From: Stratiolaelaps scimitus
Lineage: Eukaryota > Arthropoda > Arachnida > Mesostigmata > Laelapidae
Length of the DNA: 64,000 nt
Direction: 5' to 3'
Assembly: GCA_019614645.1 (NCBI GenBank)
Contig: JABWDB010000031.1
Location: 2,728,001 to 2,792,000 of the forward strand
Shown here: positions 1-12,300 of the stretch, one piece after another
Layout of the letters: each line of letters begins with the position of its first letter
Position numbering within the stretch: the first letter of the stretch is position 1
Notes under the pieces: generated by a model
The model's database searches: none
Seen by the model: the letters and a program-made list of their open reading frames with translations, nothing else
What the model was told of the DNA's origin: nothing
Program-made: the position numbers and the translations under genes

Positions 1-2354
1 GACAGCTCTAGTGACAGTTTACCTATTACGAGATTATATATATATATATATATAAGTCTAATATGCTACAATAATCGGCGCAGACTGAACACGTTCGTAT
101 TCGAAAACTCTCATCATTATCATCACAGTGCTAGCTATATCATATGATCACTGACTGTACCGCTATAGAAATCTCCCACCGCCGCGCACCATCCATACAA
201 TCAATCAATCCTATATTTATAACAAATGGTTTCAAGGCATTCTTAACAAGTGCTACTACATATTGAAGATATCTTGGACGCTCGCTAGAGAGAACAAAGG
301 CTGCTCTTATTCGATATAGCCAGAGCCGAACAACAGTTGGCTTCTTTGACTTGCCGATTTCGGTATCTTGGAACGAGTGAAATGACACTGAACCCGTCGA
401 GTTCATCGATGCGGTCACCTGCAGCTGTCAATCTGTCAGGACATCTGGATGGTCATGTCAGTCAGTGCTGTGGGTGACCCTCAAGGCTTTGCTTTCCCTG
501 TAACCTCTTAGGGATTTGTTCTTTGTTCATAACAACTGAACAGCAACAAGAAAACGACTATAGTTACTCCCTCGGTCAGGGCTGACATCGTCCACCAATC
601 GCCGGCGTGCGTGATCCCGAACTCACTGAATGGCTGAGACCCACTCAGCCATCCTTTGCTTCACACCAAAGTAACCCTTTTGTGTCGAAGATTTCTCATC
701 CACGATCCTCGGGCTCAATGCAAATTCAATGTGTATTAGACGAACTGTCGAGAATGTGCTCGGCAGGTAATCTGCGGTTAGCACTTGATCCGGTGGAGTC
801 TTTACAACACTGACTCATACGCGCGAAGTTCGATTTAGTTCTCGTTACATATGGATCAGCAACGTTCGCCTTGGTGCTGCGATGCAGATTTGAGGCTGGG
901 GCATAATAGCTGAATAACAAGATAAATATAGCGAAGTGGATATTGAAGTGAAGTGTTGAGGGGATGTAAAGACAATCGGGGATAACTTGAGCAACTCTAC
1001 GTTTATTGGCAGTGATTCGGTTATAAATGCAGATACGCTGGTTTCATGTATTCTACCAACGTATGACACAAGTTATGTGGTTAATCCTTACAAGATGTAT
1101 CAAAAATTCATTAGGCTTCATAGTTTGGTTTATTTATATGTGCGAGCGTCCGTAATATAAAACACGTTCGAGTGTCTCCTTGACTTGCAGCAGACAGCCA
1201 CCAGGGCGCGCGTTTCGTATTTTCGTTCAAGTGGATATTGATCGATCGTTCATATACATATATATATAAGTGGATAGATGGATATGTACCTATTAACCAA
1301 AAGCTAATCCAATCTCACAACTTTGGTCTTCATTTGAATCCCAATTTCGATCCTATGTCAACTTTCGGTTAAGGGCTTTTTGAACGATTTATTTTTGCAA
1401 CGCAAATCGCCTTTAATGCAAAGACAGAGCTTTAACAAGAGCAATATCATCATCGCCTCCGCGAGCCTGACTTGCCGAACATTAGCGAAAGACATTATTC
1501 GTGGTTGTTTTAGCAGTGTCTGATCTAGCATAATGCTATCATAAGAAATTTCTGGATATTCCTCTCTACTATGTAGCCCCCGAATCGGATCTAATGGGGA
1601 GTTACTACGACATACTCAGTACGTTTCACGGTACACCTCATGCTTCTGAAGTCAAATCTCTGAGAACATGATAAATGACTATTACAATCGTCGAAATCAA
1701 GCCATTCACGTCGCTCGGCAGTGAAGGACAACGACACGCCGGCAATGGTCGGTCAGTTTCCAGTCAGTGATTCCAGACACGAACATAAACGTGTTTGCAA
1801 CGCAAAAATCGCGATAGGCCGAAGTGCTTATATCACAACCGAATTCTGGGCATATCCTTAATTTTTGTGTCTAGGCTTTAGAGGATCGCACATGGACTAA
1901 ATCGCGTAAGCTTATCCGAAGGTGTGTTTGCCTTTAACAATATCTGTTACCGGTAATAACACTAGGTGATAAAGACGACAATTAATCATAGTTGAAATGA
2001 ACGCCATATTGAAAACCATAGAAAGTCATCTTCCGGGGGAATATGTTATAACGAAAACGATACACGGTCGAGGCAACCGCTGACGTGTTGCCCTTAAGCC
2101 ATCTTGAAAGTGATGGTTCTTCAGGCTCATGTTTGAAAATAGCGAGAAGGAGTTCCTGTCATCTCAGTATCCAGATGCATTTTCAGTCAAAGCTAAAAAA
2201 GCAGCTTTCTCCCTGCTTTTTTTTCAAAAACATCGATCACGATAATGAAGCTTGTAACTGCAGGCCATGTCAATGTACCAGCTTGAGGCGTAGATGTAGC
2301 GACATGGATAATGATAGACTGTCTGAAGCATTCTCAAGAAGGTGGCGATGCTTA

Positions 2355-2414
<60 letters not shown>
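2355..2414. repeat. (TG)n(TA)n microsatellite
   Basis: A short TG run passes into about 50 bp of TA dinucleotides. It creates false Tyr-Ile repeat ORFs on both strands. Confidence 0.95.
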
Positions 2415-2415
<1 letters not shown>

Positions 2416-4150
2416 ACCCATGTGCTAAGACTGCCATCCTGTTAATGAGCTATGTTAGTATACAAAATATATGGTGAAGTATATAACATACAATAGTGTA
2501 CAAAAGCTTTCTGAATGCGCTGGAAATACCTTCAGATATATTACCGCACATATCGACAATCATATTATAGGTGCACATCACGTTGGCGTGTATGTACACA
2601 CAATCGATCCTTTGAACGTTATTCTAAATATGTCCTCGTTGAATATGTCCTTATTATGAATTGTTACCTACTTCGAACCTGTATTTAGTGTGATGTTTAA
2701 TAATTTGACGAAATTCGAAAACACCGGAAAGGACCCAAGTGGGTGATATAACGGGAGCAGTAAGCGTGCGGAGTCATAACCCAATCGAGGCGTAACGCAA
2801 ATAAAATCATTGCCCAACACTATGATTGGGAAGGCAGTATCTCCTCTATATAGCATTTTCATTTTCTTGGTCTGGAGAGTTTCCTGTCTCTCGCTCGACT
2901 CGATGGAGATTCGCGGTTAGCTCAAGAGGCATATGCACCTAAGTTTATTGGGCAGAGCCGAGAGAAGGTCGGCCTGGTCCAGGCAGGCAACCAGCTGCCG
3001 AGTTCACCCTCTTGGCGTATGTCCCATCAGGTGTGTCCTAAACAGGAAGTCCACAGCCTCCCAAACGTTGAGAAACGTGTACAAGAGCGAGTAGTGTGTG
3101 CGTGTATGTGTCTGCTTTGAATGCGACGTGCCCACGTCTGTAGGCGTCAGTCACTTTAGTTGCCCATTATAGAGAGTGATTATTACCCATTTTATTGCTA
3201 TTTCCTTCGCGCTCTCCCCTCGAGGGAAGGATCGAGAGACGAGAGGATGTCATTCCTCCTCCGCTATTCCACGCAAACGGAATCGAAGAGGAAAACGCGT
3301 ATATTCCCTCTAGCTCAATGTCGCATTCATCCTTTACAACTTTGCCTTCACATTTGTTGAACGATAATAGAAGAACGACCGAGGAGGCAAGGGATGCATA
3401 CAGGCATTAGTTGTTTGCACTACTTTAGCAGTGGAGCTCGATCAAGAAACGAACCGAGAAGGACTAGAGAGGGTCATTGGCGTGGTGGAACGAAATGGCC
3501 GACATTATGACTCTCGTTGTTCCTGCTGCTACTGGTGATGCCGCCGCTGCCGACGTTGACGATACACTCTCCTGGAAATCGACCCGCCCGTGCCGATTTC
3601 GCTGTTGGCGTTGTTGCTCTTGTTGTTGTGGTTGTTGTTGCTGTTGTTGACTAACGATAAGTTCATTTTGTCTACTTCGCTGCTTCTCCAGAAGCCACTG
3701 GTCCTGTGATGAGAGACGCGAATGGGGAGGGGTTATGATTATTTAACGGCGGTAGAGGTTACACACTAAGTCAGTCAAAGATCCGCAGTCGAAAGCAGAT
3801 TATTACGGAGTAGAGAAGGCGGGGAGGGCGGGCAAAGATGCGGCTTAGAATTACGATCGACGACACAACAGTAGCCGGGTCTCGGTTACACGTTTGCCTC
3901 TGTCGGCTCGTAACTTTTTTGCTGCTTGTTTCAGTCCGCAGCCTTCCCTTATATGTACGATTACAATACGTTACTATAGCACTCGGTATCAATGAGCTGG
4001 CGTCGTAAAATGGGAGAACCAGTCCACAGCGACTACTATAGTTCTGTCGTCTCACCCTTCACCGGGCTTGGACATATGTCCTTAATTCTCGTGATGATAC
4101 AGATATTTTCGTTGCTTGCCATCATCATAGATTTTCTATTTCAGGTAATT

Positions 4151-4153
<3 letters not shown>

Positions 4154-4211
<58 letters not shown>

Positions 4212-4218
4212 ATTATTA
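4154..4218. repeat. (AT)n microsatellite with (ATT)n end
   Basis: About 53 bp of AT dinucleotide followed by ATT triplets. It lies roughly 600 bp upstream of the first recognised slouch exon, inside the presumed intron. Confidence 0.95.
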
Positions 4219-4813
4219 CCAAGCAAATCGTTTTATTTAAAGTGTAGTGTATTATAAGCTTCTCACAGGAGCACTGGACTAAAGACCCTCCGCTGTGTTC
4301 ATCCTTAGTGCCTACCTATCAACGCCTAATGATAAACGCGGATCGTTAGTTTTCCACCGATATTATAGATTTACATCATGTGGTTTCTTAGTATCGATTT
4401 GTTGCACAATCGTTTTTGGCTAACTCCGTATCAACAATTTGGTTCTGTTACAATGGGGGAACTCATAATCGATCTGCACGATAGGTCTCTGCGTGAGTGT
4501 AACATGCCATTTACATGGGCAATTTCAGATGTTTAATCAAGTCTAATTGTCAGTGTTTTTTAGTTCCGTCACGTGTTTCATAATACACATATTCCACATG
4601 AATCACATTGCCTCACGAACCATAAGCTTACAATGGGATATTCAAACCGAGGGACTAATCAATTTCATAGAACTACTCCATTGTAGGCTTGGATTTGTTT
4701 TGGGTCAGAGGCAAGCTTTAAATAATGGTGAAGTTAACTCCTGCACCAGAATAGGTGCAGTTCTCCGCCCTGTCGCTCCATATGAATAATAGAACCATTC
4801 TCCTTAATTACAG

Positions 4814-4918
4814 ATACAAATGACATGATGTCGGGCGATGAGAGTGGACAGGAGGATGCGTTCTCAAGTCCTACTAATGAGGATTGCAAGAAGTCGCCAC
4901 AAGCCGCACCAGGATCAG
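4814..4918 (+). CDS. slou: slouch/NK1 homeobox protein, upstream coding exon (partial gene)
   Basis: First recognisable coding exon of an NK1-class homeobox gene. It follows a TTACAG acceptor and ends at a donor (CAG|GTAACC). It opens with the last two bases of a codon (-AT), so it needs an upstream exon that I could not find. The two ATGs at 4825 and 4828 are internal in this reading and are unlikely to be the real start. It encodes 34 residues plus one split Gly codon: TNDMMSGDESGQEDAF, then a Ser/Pro/Asn-rich linker with a KKSPQAAPGS end. The acidic SGDES stretch ahead of the homeodomain is typical of NK1/NKX1 proteins. The exon joins in phase to the exon at 5663 (G|GT). The gene product is a sequence-specific nuclear transcription factor; in flies slouch specifies muscle founder cells and neurons. 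Confidence 0.75.
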
Positions 4919-5610
4919 GTAACCAATCATTTAGGGTTGTCATCCACCTAACCCGTATGACATTGTTATCGCAAAGGCCCAACAAGCTCGGTGCCGGATC
5001 AGGGTTGAATTTCCATGTTGGCCAATAGCCGTATGAGAACAATTAGCGCTCTCCCCTGGATGACAGTAATTGTGGGATCCGTGTAATGCCTAAGCGCAAA
5101 AATGCGTCTCGGGGCGTATCGCGCACATGATGTTTTTTTAGAGGAGGAAATTGTCTTCAAACACACGGACGTTAGCGGAGAGATTGCAATCTCTATAAAA
5201 GTGGGCCGATCCAGTGCAGGGGAGTTGACGTGGATGACCAAACGCCTCTGCCTGTTAAAACCACCATGCTCTGCTGAGCGTCGACCTCCTCCCTAGATAT
5301 CGCGCGCATTCTAAGAGGATAAATTTGTTCGGGTGCCGCTATATTTACAATTAGTACGGGAAGTCCTCCCCCTCGACTTATTAAAATTGTACTCGATTTA
5401 TTGCCATTTGTCATTGTTTCAAGTTGTTCAAGTTCGTACTTTGCGCCGTAATCAGCATTGACGCAGATTCAAATGCACGGTTCGAAACAGTTTCCATTTC
5501 CATCCTTTCGGAAGGGCTGTTCTCAAAAATGTGTTCGTCGTAATTTGTTTTAATCTTGTTTTCAATCTTCGAAGACACAGATCGTTCGATGATTTAGTCA
5601 ATCTAGGTAA

Positions 5611-6527
<917 letters not shown>

Positions 6528-7290
6528 GCGATGCTGACATGCCGGAGTTTAGCCTCGATCAGACGGGAGAGAGAGAGAGAGACCCTGGGGTCAGTCAGGT
6601 GTCGGAGAGTGTAAGTGGCTGAGTGACATGTGTCGTCCTAATCTTGGCATAGGCAGACGATGCTAATGCAGGAATGATTATTATGTGAAGTCAACAGGAC
6701 AAACCATCACTGATACACGATTACAACTAACTGCTGCAAGATGATGGTGACGAGACTGCGACCATGGATCGAAGCCTGGTTAACCAGTGAACGATAGATA
6801 TGGTGGAAGAGGCGACTGTCGTAACGAGAGCGTTCGAGAATGCGGATGTGTAGGTGTACATTAACGCGTCGACGTGAAACAAACGCTGATAATCTGCGTA
6901 GACAGAATATAAAGGGTTAGATAGGAATATAGGAGGAATCGAAAGGATCAGATGCTGTTTCTAGTTCATATTCTTTGATCTCTGGATAAATCGATTTGAG
7001 AATGACTCTAGTGCTATAGTTGACGAGATGTTGACGAACGGTGACTGACTCAAATGCCAATTAGACTAGAGGCAGTGGAAGGTGATGCTGAATGATTTAG
7101 AAACGTGTTGAGAAATTGATTATTCTTCGAATGTCTAAGGAGGTCAGGTGCATGGCGTCCGTTACTGCAACAAGGCGTACCCTCGGATTGGATCTAGCTC
7201 TAAAAGAAAAGGCTTGCAAAGATGATTAGGTTGACACATACGAGATACAGGAATCTGAGTTCCCTTTAACAGAGGAGACCTGCACGAGTG

Positions 7291-7324
<34 letters not shown>

Positions 7325-7429
7325 TTTATCTCGATGATACATTCATCTGATGCTTATTCGATCGTTCGAAGGTGATGTACATACTGTTTGTTGATTGTCA
7401 AAATAGAGAATGCGAAAATATAACAGAAC

Positions 7430-7462
<33 letters not shown>

Positions 7463-8857
7463 GTAACAATAACAATATGACGCGAAGAGAAATAGAATGA
7501 TACACTTCAAGACATAAAACTCATAATCTAGTACAGACATATGAGTTCGTAATGATGGCATGACAATAATATTATCTTATGAATAAGAATACCAATAATC
7601 TTTGCGGGAAAAATGTCCCTAAAGAAATGAGAAACGTTCTTTATTTTATTAGCATATTATTGTACCAAAGTGCTAAACGATTGATACGTCCGAGGCGACG
7701 GTTGACTTCTCTCAATGAATAAGAATTGGCCTTTTTCACAGAGCATTCGTCGTGGCTCTCGGACACAATGAGTTATTATTATTATTTGGATGATTAAAAA
7801 TGACAGCTCGAACAGGATGCTGGGAAACTCGGTGGTCTTTGGTCCAAGAAACCGAAGGAGAGTATCTGTTAGCGGGGATTGCTAACTCACCATTATAACT
7901 GATGAAATACTCTGTCAGACGGCAAAGACAACTGCAACAATACAAGCTGCAATATACTATCGATGAATAATACTGCATAGGGATTCTCGGGTGAACGGGC
8001 CGAGGGCCTCATCGGTGGCTGCTCATCGTAACAGCATCGGGCGGCCGGTGTCAGTCTGCCCGAGAGAGGAGATTTACGATAGACCTTGTTCATTGTGTGT
8101 ATCGAAGTAATAACCACAACAGTCAACCTCAGCCCAAAACTGCTATAAACTCATTAGGTAGGTAGGTTGATGATTGAGTCACGATCTCTCAATCATGAAG
8201 CCGGGTGTCACCGCAAACACCCGATGTACAAATGGGGGAAGGTCGAATTTGTCGAAAGTGTGACGGAGTCGTATGAATTAAAAATTTAGCGGTTTTTTTT
8301 TGCAACCCTTGGTCTCTCGTTCCGTATATATATATATATATGTTCGCTATGAATAATCTGACCATTATACATACATATTATACCTGAATATCATTGAGCA
8401 CACTTAATCGAATACTTACTCAATGTCCTGTATTTTTATAAGCACGATATAACGGGTCCTCAGAGTCATGTAAATTTTTTCCGACCAAGGTTACGCAAGA
8501 TCCAAATCTTCGATAGTGTCGATTATATCTGCTCCCTTGTATATAATTACAATATATGGACATTTAAACTTCGTTGCTTGAACTTTGTTTTTGCATAAAG
8601 CCAAAGAATGTAGTCGCAATTTTTTTCTATTTAGTTAAATTCTACAATGAAAGATAGCATAAAAGTAAAATTAACACGAGAGGGCTGAGGTACATTCATG
8701 GGGAGGCCAGCGTAGTGTATATAATTATAAATATAATTATATTATTATTATATATATATATATACAGATAGGAAAATTGATGGATGCCATCGGCATCAAA
8801 CAGACAAGATGGAGGTCGTGAACACTCGATCTAATGTCCAATGATAGCGATATATCC

Positions 8858-8894
<37 letters not shown>

Positions 8895-9090
8895 ATAAAT
8901 ATGACGACACTACTGTACGATGTAGAAGCTCGAAATGCCATCGAATGTCGAACGGTGATCATTGTGAGAACGAATCAGTAGTGAAGATGTGTGCTATGTC
9001 CCTGAGGTTGCATAAAGATGATTACATTAATAATTATTCTAACGACAATGACGATAATGATTATAATAAGAAATAAACTATTTAAATAAC
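6528..9090 (+). other. Probable slouch 3' UTR and downstream sequence
   Basis: No coding potential is seen. The stretch is rich in ATT and TA microsatellites (7293-7321, around 7433-7462, 8741-8764 and 8861-8890). An AATAAA hexamer at 9072-9077 is a candidate poly(A) signal for a long 3' UTR. Long AT-rich 3' UTRs are common for homeobox genes, but transcript extent cannot be read from sequence alone. Confidence 0.35.
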
Positions 9091-10900
9091 GTATGGGTCC
9101 ACTCGTGTTATTATTTCGGAGTGTCTTTGTTTCTTTTTAAGTAGCCGTAATTTAAACGTTCATCCGTTATTTTTGGATCGTTCAGCAATATCCCTGCAAC
9201 GCTCATTGTGCGTCATAATGTTAAAAGCCGAACGTGTCAGTGGCCTTATATAAATCTGTTTAGTTGTCACAGATGGACAGCTAAACAGTAAACGTGTACA
9301 TTTCTAGCTGAGTCGATACAGCCTTGGAAAGATATGACCTGACATTTAAGTCTAGCATTTGTTCTATGCACGATCATCTATCGAATCGCCGTCCGGCGAA
9401 TTGTGGTTCAAGTCTGTTAATGGCCCGAATGCGGAATACAAGAACACACTGATTGATTCGTAGGTACAAATCACCTTCGATCTCGTTAATTCAGCTTTGT
9501 AATAACAACCTATTCGGTATTTGGCGAGCATATTCAAGCTGAGTTGACTCCACAAATAATAACGCATGATTACTGCAGCGTCAGATCAACGGGTTCAGTT
9601 CAAAGATCATCAGTTTCTAGGCGGGGATGGCGAACGAGAAAAGATCAAAGGCATCATCTTTTTACAGGGACGGTTCCACCCAACCCCCCGGGGGCACCGC
9701 CGGGGGTTCGCAGGTTGTTACCCCGTTCCAGCGCCGTCACTACAGCCCCCCGCAACGGAAGAGTCAAGCTGAGACTTCGTCCCATTGAGCTGTTCGACTC
9801 TTCTTGATTTTTATGATGGCATTTATATTTATTAAGCCCTTATCTCGTTTTTAAGCCGATTTGCCGTTCTCGGCTGTCCCCACCCGTCGAGCGAGCTATA
9901 TACCACTGCTAGTGCTATATACGCTTAAAGCAAATGCTTCGAATGTTTCTTATTTAGTTGCCTAAGTGCGGGGCGTCGCAAGAGCCCTACGGTAAATCGC
10001 TTACGGTTGCATGTCAGAGGTTAATGCATAAAAGTGAGCGCGGTAATTTTTGATCGGTTCTTGTTACTGGTGTATGGATGATTTATGAGATGCTGTATGA
10101 ATATGTGAATTGAGACAAGAGCCAAAGAAGTTTACTGCTGATCGCCTCTGTTCACGCGTCGAGGATCGAAGAGGGGACAATTGTTAACATTTAAACCCGG
10201 CGTTCATATTATCATATGCGTCTTAATACACGTGTTTAGATTATTGATTTTTAGGACCAGGTGTCTATGTGCGTGTATGTGTGTGTGGAAACCCAGAAAT
10301 TCGAGAGCGAGGTAAGCTGGTGGACTACGCCTGCATCTAAAGTCCACTATCAGTCTATGCATGTGATGTAGACCGGTTGGTGGTGAGCATCTCGAACGCT
10401 GATCACAGCATATTTCTTCTGGTGACGTGCTTTGCCGGTAAACTAAAAAATAACTATAAATATCAAACAAAGAAATAGTTGATTGCTGTCTGGATGGCGA
10501 TCGTTGACGATGGATGATACTCACGGATGTTCTTGAAGCAAATGTGAGAGGTCGCTTTTCCACGTGTTTAGAGGACCTTCATACAACTCAGTCAGCTCAT
10601 TTAACTTCTACAGCTCGTTCATCGATCTCGTTCTCGTCGTTTCGGCCTCTTGAAATATTCCAAAAACTTCTTCGAAGAGACGTCGTTCTCTGTTTCGTCC
10701 ATTATGGTCTCAATTGTACGGTAGACGAAATCGTGTATGATGCAATCCTAATGTGGCAATCCTAGGAAAGCATAGCAGATAATCCGTCTTCCCTTCTCGT
10801 TATTATGGGTATTTTATACAAAACAGGAGCAACACCATTCGTAAGAGTCTTCACAAAAGACTCCGGTCTTCTTTTCGTTGCCTTCAGGTATCTACCCTCG
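9091..10900. other. Intergenic, no supported gene
   Basis: The only item of note is an exon-like segment at 9668-9785. It has an upstream TTTTTACAG acceptor and 39 open codons to TGA, but no recognisable domain and no partner exon. A 14-bp tandem duplication lies near 10742-10764. Confidence 0.4.
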
Positions 10901-12300
10901 AGGCTTCGATTAGTGACAGCGCCTCTCTCCTCTCTCTTTCTCTCAAGATCTGTCTGTCTTTAGTTAACGTAACAGTGCCCCCACCTCCGCGTTGCTCACC
11001 CCTGTCCAATTCCGGCAGTGCCTCTTTGGTTCCGCCAGCTAATGCGACAGTAGCGAAAGTGTGCTGGGCGCTGCGACGGGGTGCTGCAGCCACCGCAGCA
11101 GCAGCAGCAGCAGCAGCAGCGACGCCGGCGACTGCGGTAACGGAAGAAACAGTAATAACAGCAGCAGCAGCAGCGAGAGCAAAGAACAGTGAGATTCGCA
11201 AATTCGCTTCTCCATCGCCTCATCTTGCTCCGCCCGAGTCGCTCCGAGCCGCTCGTTCGCCCGCTCCCGTTTTCTCTCGCTGTCGAGAGTTCGCCAGCAG
11301 CCGGCTGAGATAGCGACTTCACTTAAGTTCCCCCGGGAGCTGCCAGAGCAGTTAAGCGGCGTGGCGGTGGCGGTCGACAGCAGCACCAGCAGCAGCAGCT
11401 TACATTGCGGTGGCATAGGCACCAGGACGCACCAAGTGCTCCAGCATCGGTGCACACATATATATATATAGGCACAGCGATAGTGTACCACTATAGTGTG
11501 TGGGAGGGACGTACGGACGAACGTGCGGGTGGGTGGGTGGTGGGTGGGTGTCTTGATGTGTATCGCCTCTCGATGATATTGACGAGAGGGCAAAGCTGTG
11601 GTGGTCGAATGGCTGCTCCCGGTAACTGCCGTTAGGGTTGGGATTCTGCCGTGTTGGGGGAGACGGGATAGTGGTTGCGTTACACTGCGTCTACACCCAG
11701 CACTGACTGACTACCACCACTACCACTGCTTCTTCTTCTAGAAGCTCTGTTATTGCTGCTGCTGCTGCTGCTGCTGCAGCTGCTGCCGCTGCCACTGGCG
11801 TCGGCTATCGGCCGCGACGGCGAATCGCGGCCGGAAGGGATCTCTTTTCTCTCTCGCTTCTCTCCTAATTGGTCGTTTCACGGCTGGCTGCCCGCTGATT
11901 GGTCGGCATGAACGCGTGACGTCACAGCAGCAGCAGCAGCAGCAGCACATCGTAAGTGAGACTGAGACCCTCAGAGCCTAAGCCTAGCACTCCTCGACCA
12001 CCGAACACAGCAGCCAACAACGGCGGCGGGAACAGAGATAGCCACGGCGGCAGTCGCGGCAACAGCAACTCTCTCTCTCTCTCTCTCGGCCTGCTGAGAG
12101 AGAGGGGGACAATGGGAAGGCATTATTATTATTATTATTATCCTTATAATTATTATTCTTATTACGCTGATTGCCATGAGGATTGCAAGTAACAGAGACA
12201 ACAGACAATCCATTGGTTGATACAGGTCGCCCAGTTCCCGTATCTTCTGTCGGTAATAGATATATATATATATATATATATCTGTATAGCACGATCAATA
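10900..12300. promoter_or_regulatory. GC-rich, triplet-repeat block resembling a promoter or 5' leader
   Basis: This block is clearly more GC- and CpG-rich than its neighbours. It is packed with CAG/CTG arrays (11095-11120, about 11754-11776, 11926-11946), TC and GA runs, and ATT triplets near 12122. Long ORFs on both strands are low-complexity (poly-Ala, poly-Leu, poly-Gln, poly-Tyr) and are not credible proteins. The composition matches the long repeat-laden first exons seen upstream of arthropod regulatory genes. The core regulatory sites are annotated separately. No transcript direction can be assigned. Confidence 0.4.
11868..11924. promoter_or_regulatory. Twin inverted CCAAT boxes plus perfect CRE
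   Basis: ATTGGTC occurs at 11868-11874 and again at 11898-11904, exactly 30 bp apart. It is followed at 11917-11924 by the palindromic cAMP response element TGACGTCA. ATTGG is the inverted CCAAT box bound by NF-Y, and TGACGTCA is the CREB/ATF site. This spacing of NF-Y sites, with a CRE about one to two helical turns away, is characteristic of proximal promoters. Which gene it drives is unknown. Confidence 0.5.

Larger units (their letters stand above)
1..4813. other. Upstream or intronic region of slouch, no supported exon
   Basis: I looked here for the missing 5' coding part of the slouch gene, in particular an EH1/TN-like repressor motif of the type FSVxDIL, and did not find it. The region holds TA microsatellites near 35-54, 2355-2414 and 4154-4218. 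Around 3595-3650 there is a TTG-rich tract that reads as poly-Gln or poly-Asn on the minus strand. Scattered short ORFs here show no recognisable domain. The stretch is either a large intron of slouch or its upstream regulatory region. Confidence 0.5.

Noticed and set aside
9668..9785. Possible last exon after a TTTTTACAG acceptor
   Set aside because: 39 open codons with no domain, no upstream partner exon and no link in phase to slouch.
11039..11593. 184-codon minus-strand ORF with poly-Leu
   Set aside because: The Leu runs are CAG arrays read in one frame. All frames here stay open because of repeats.
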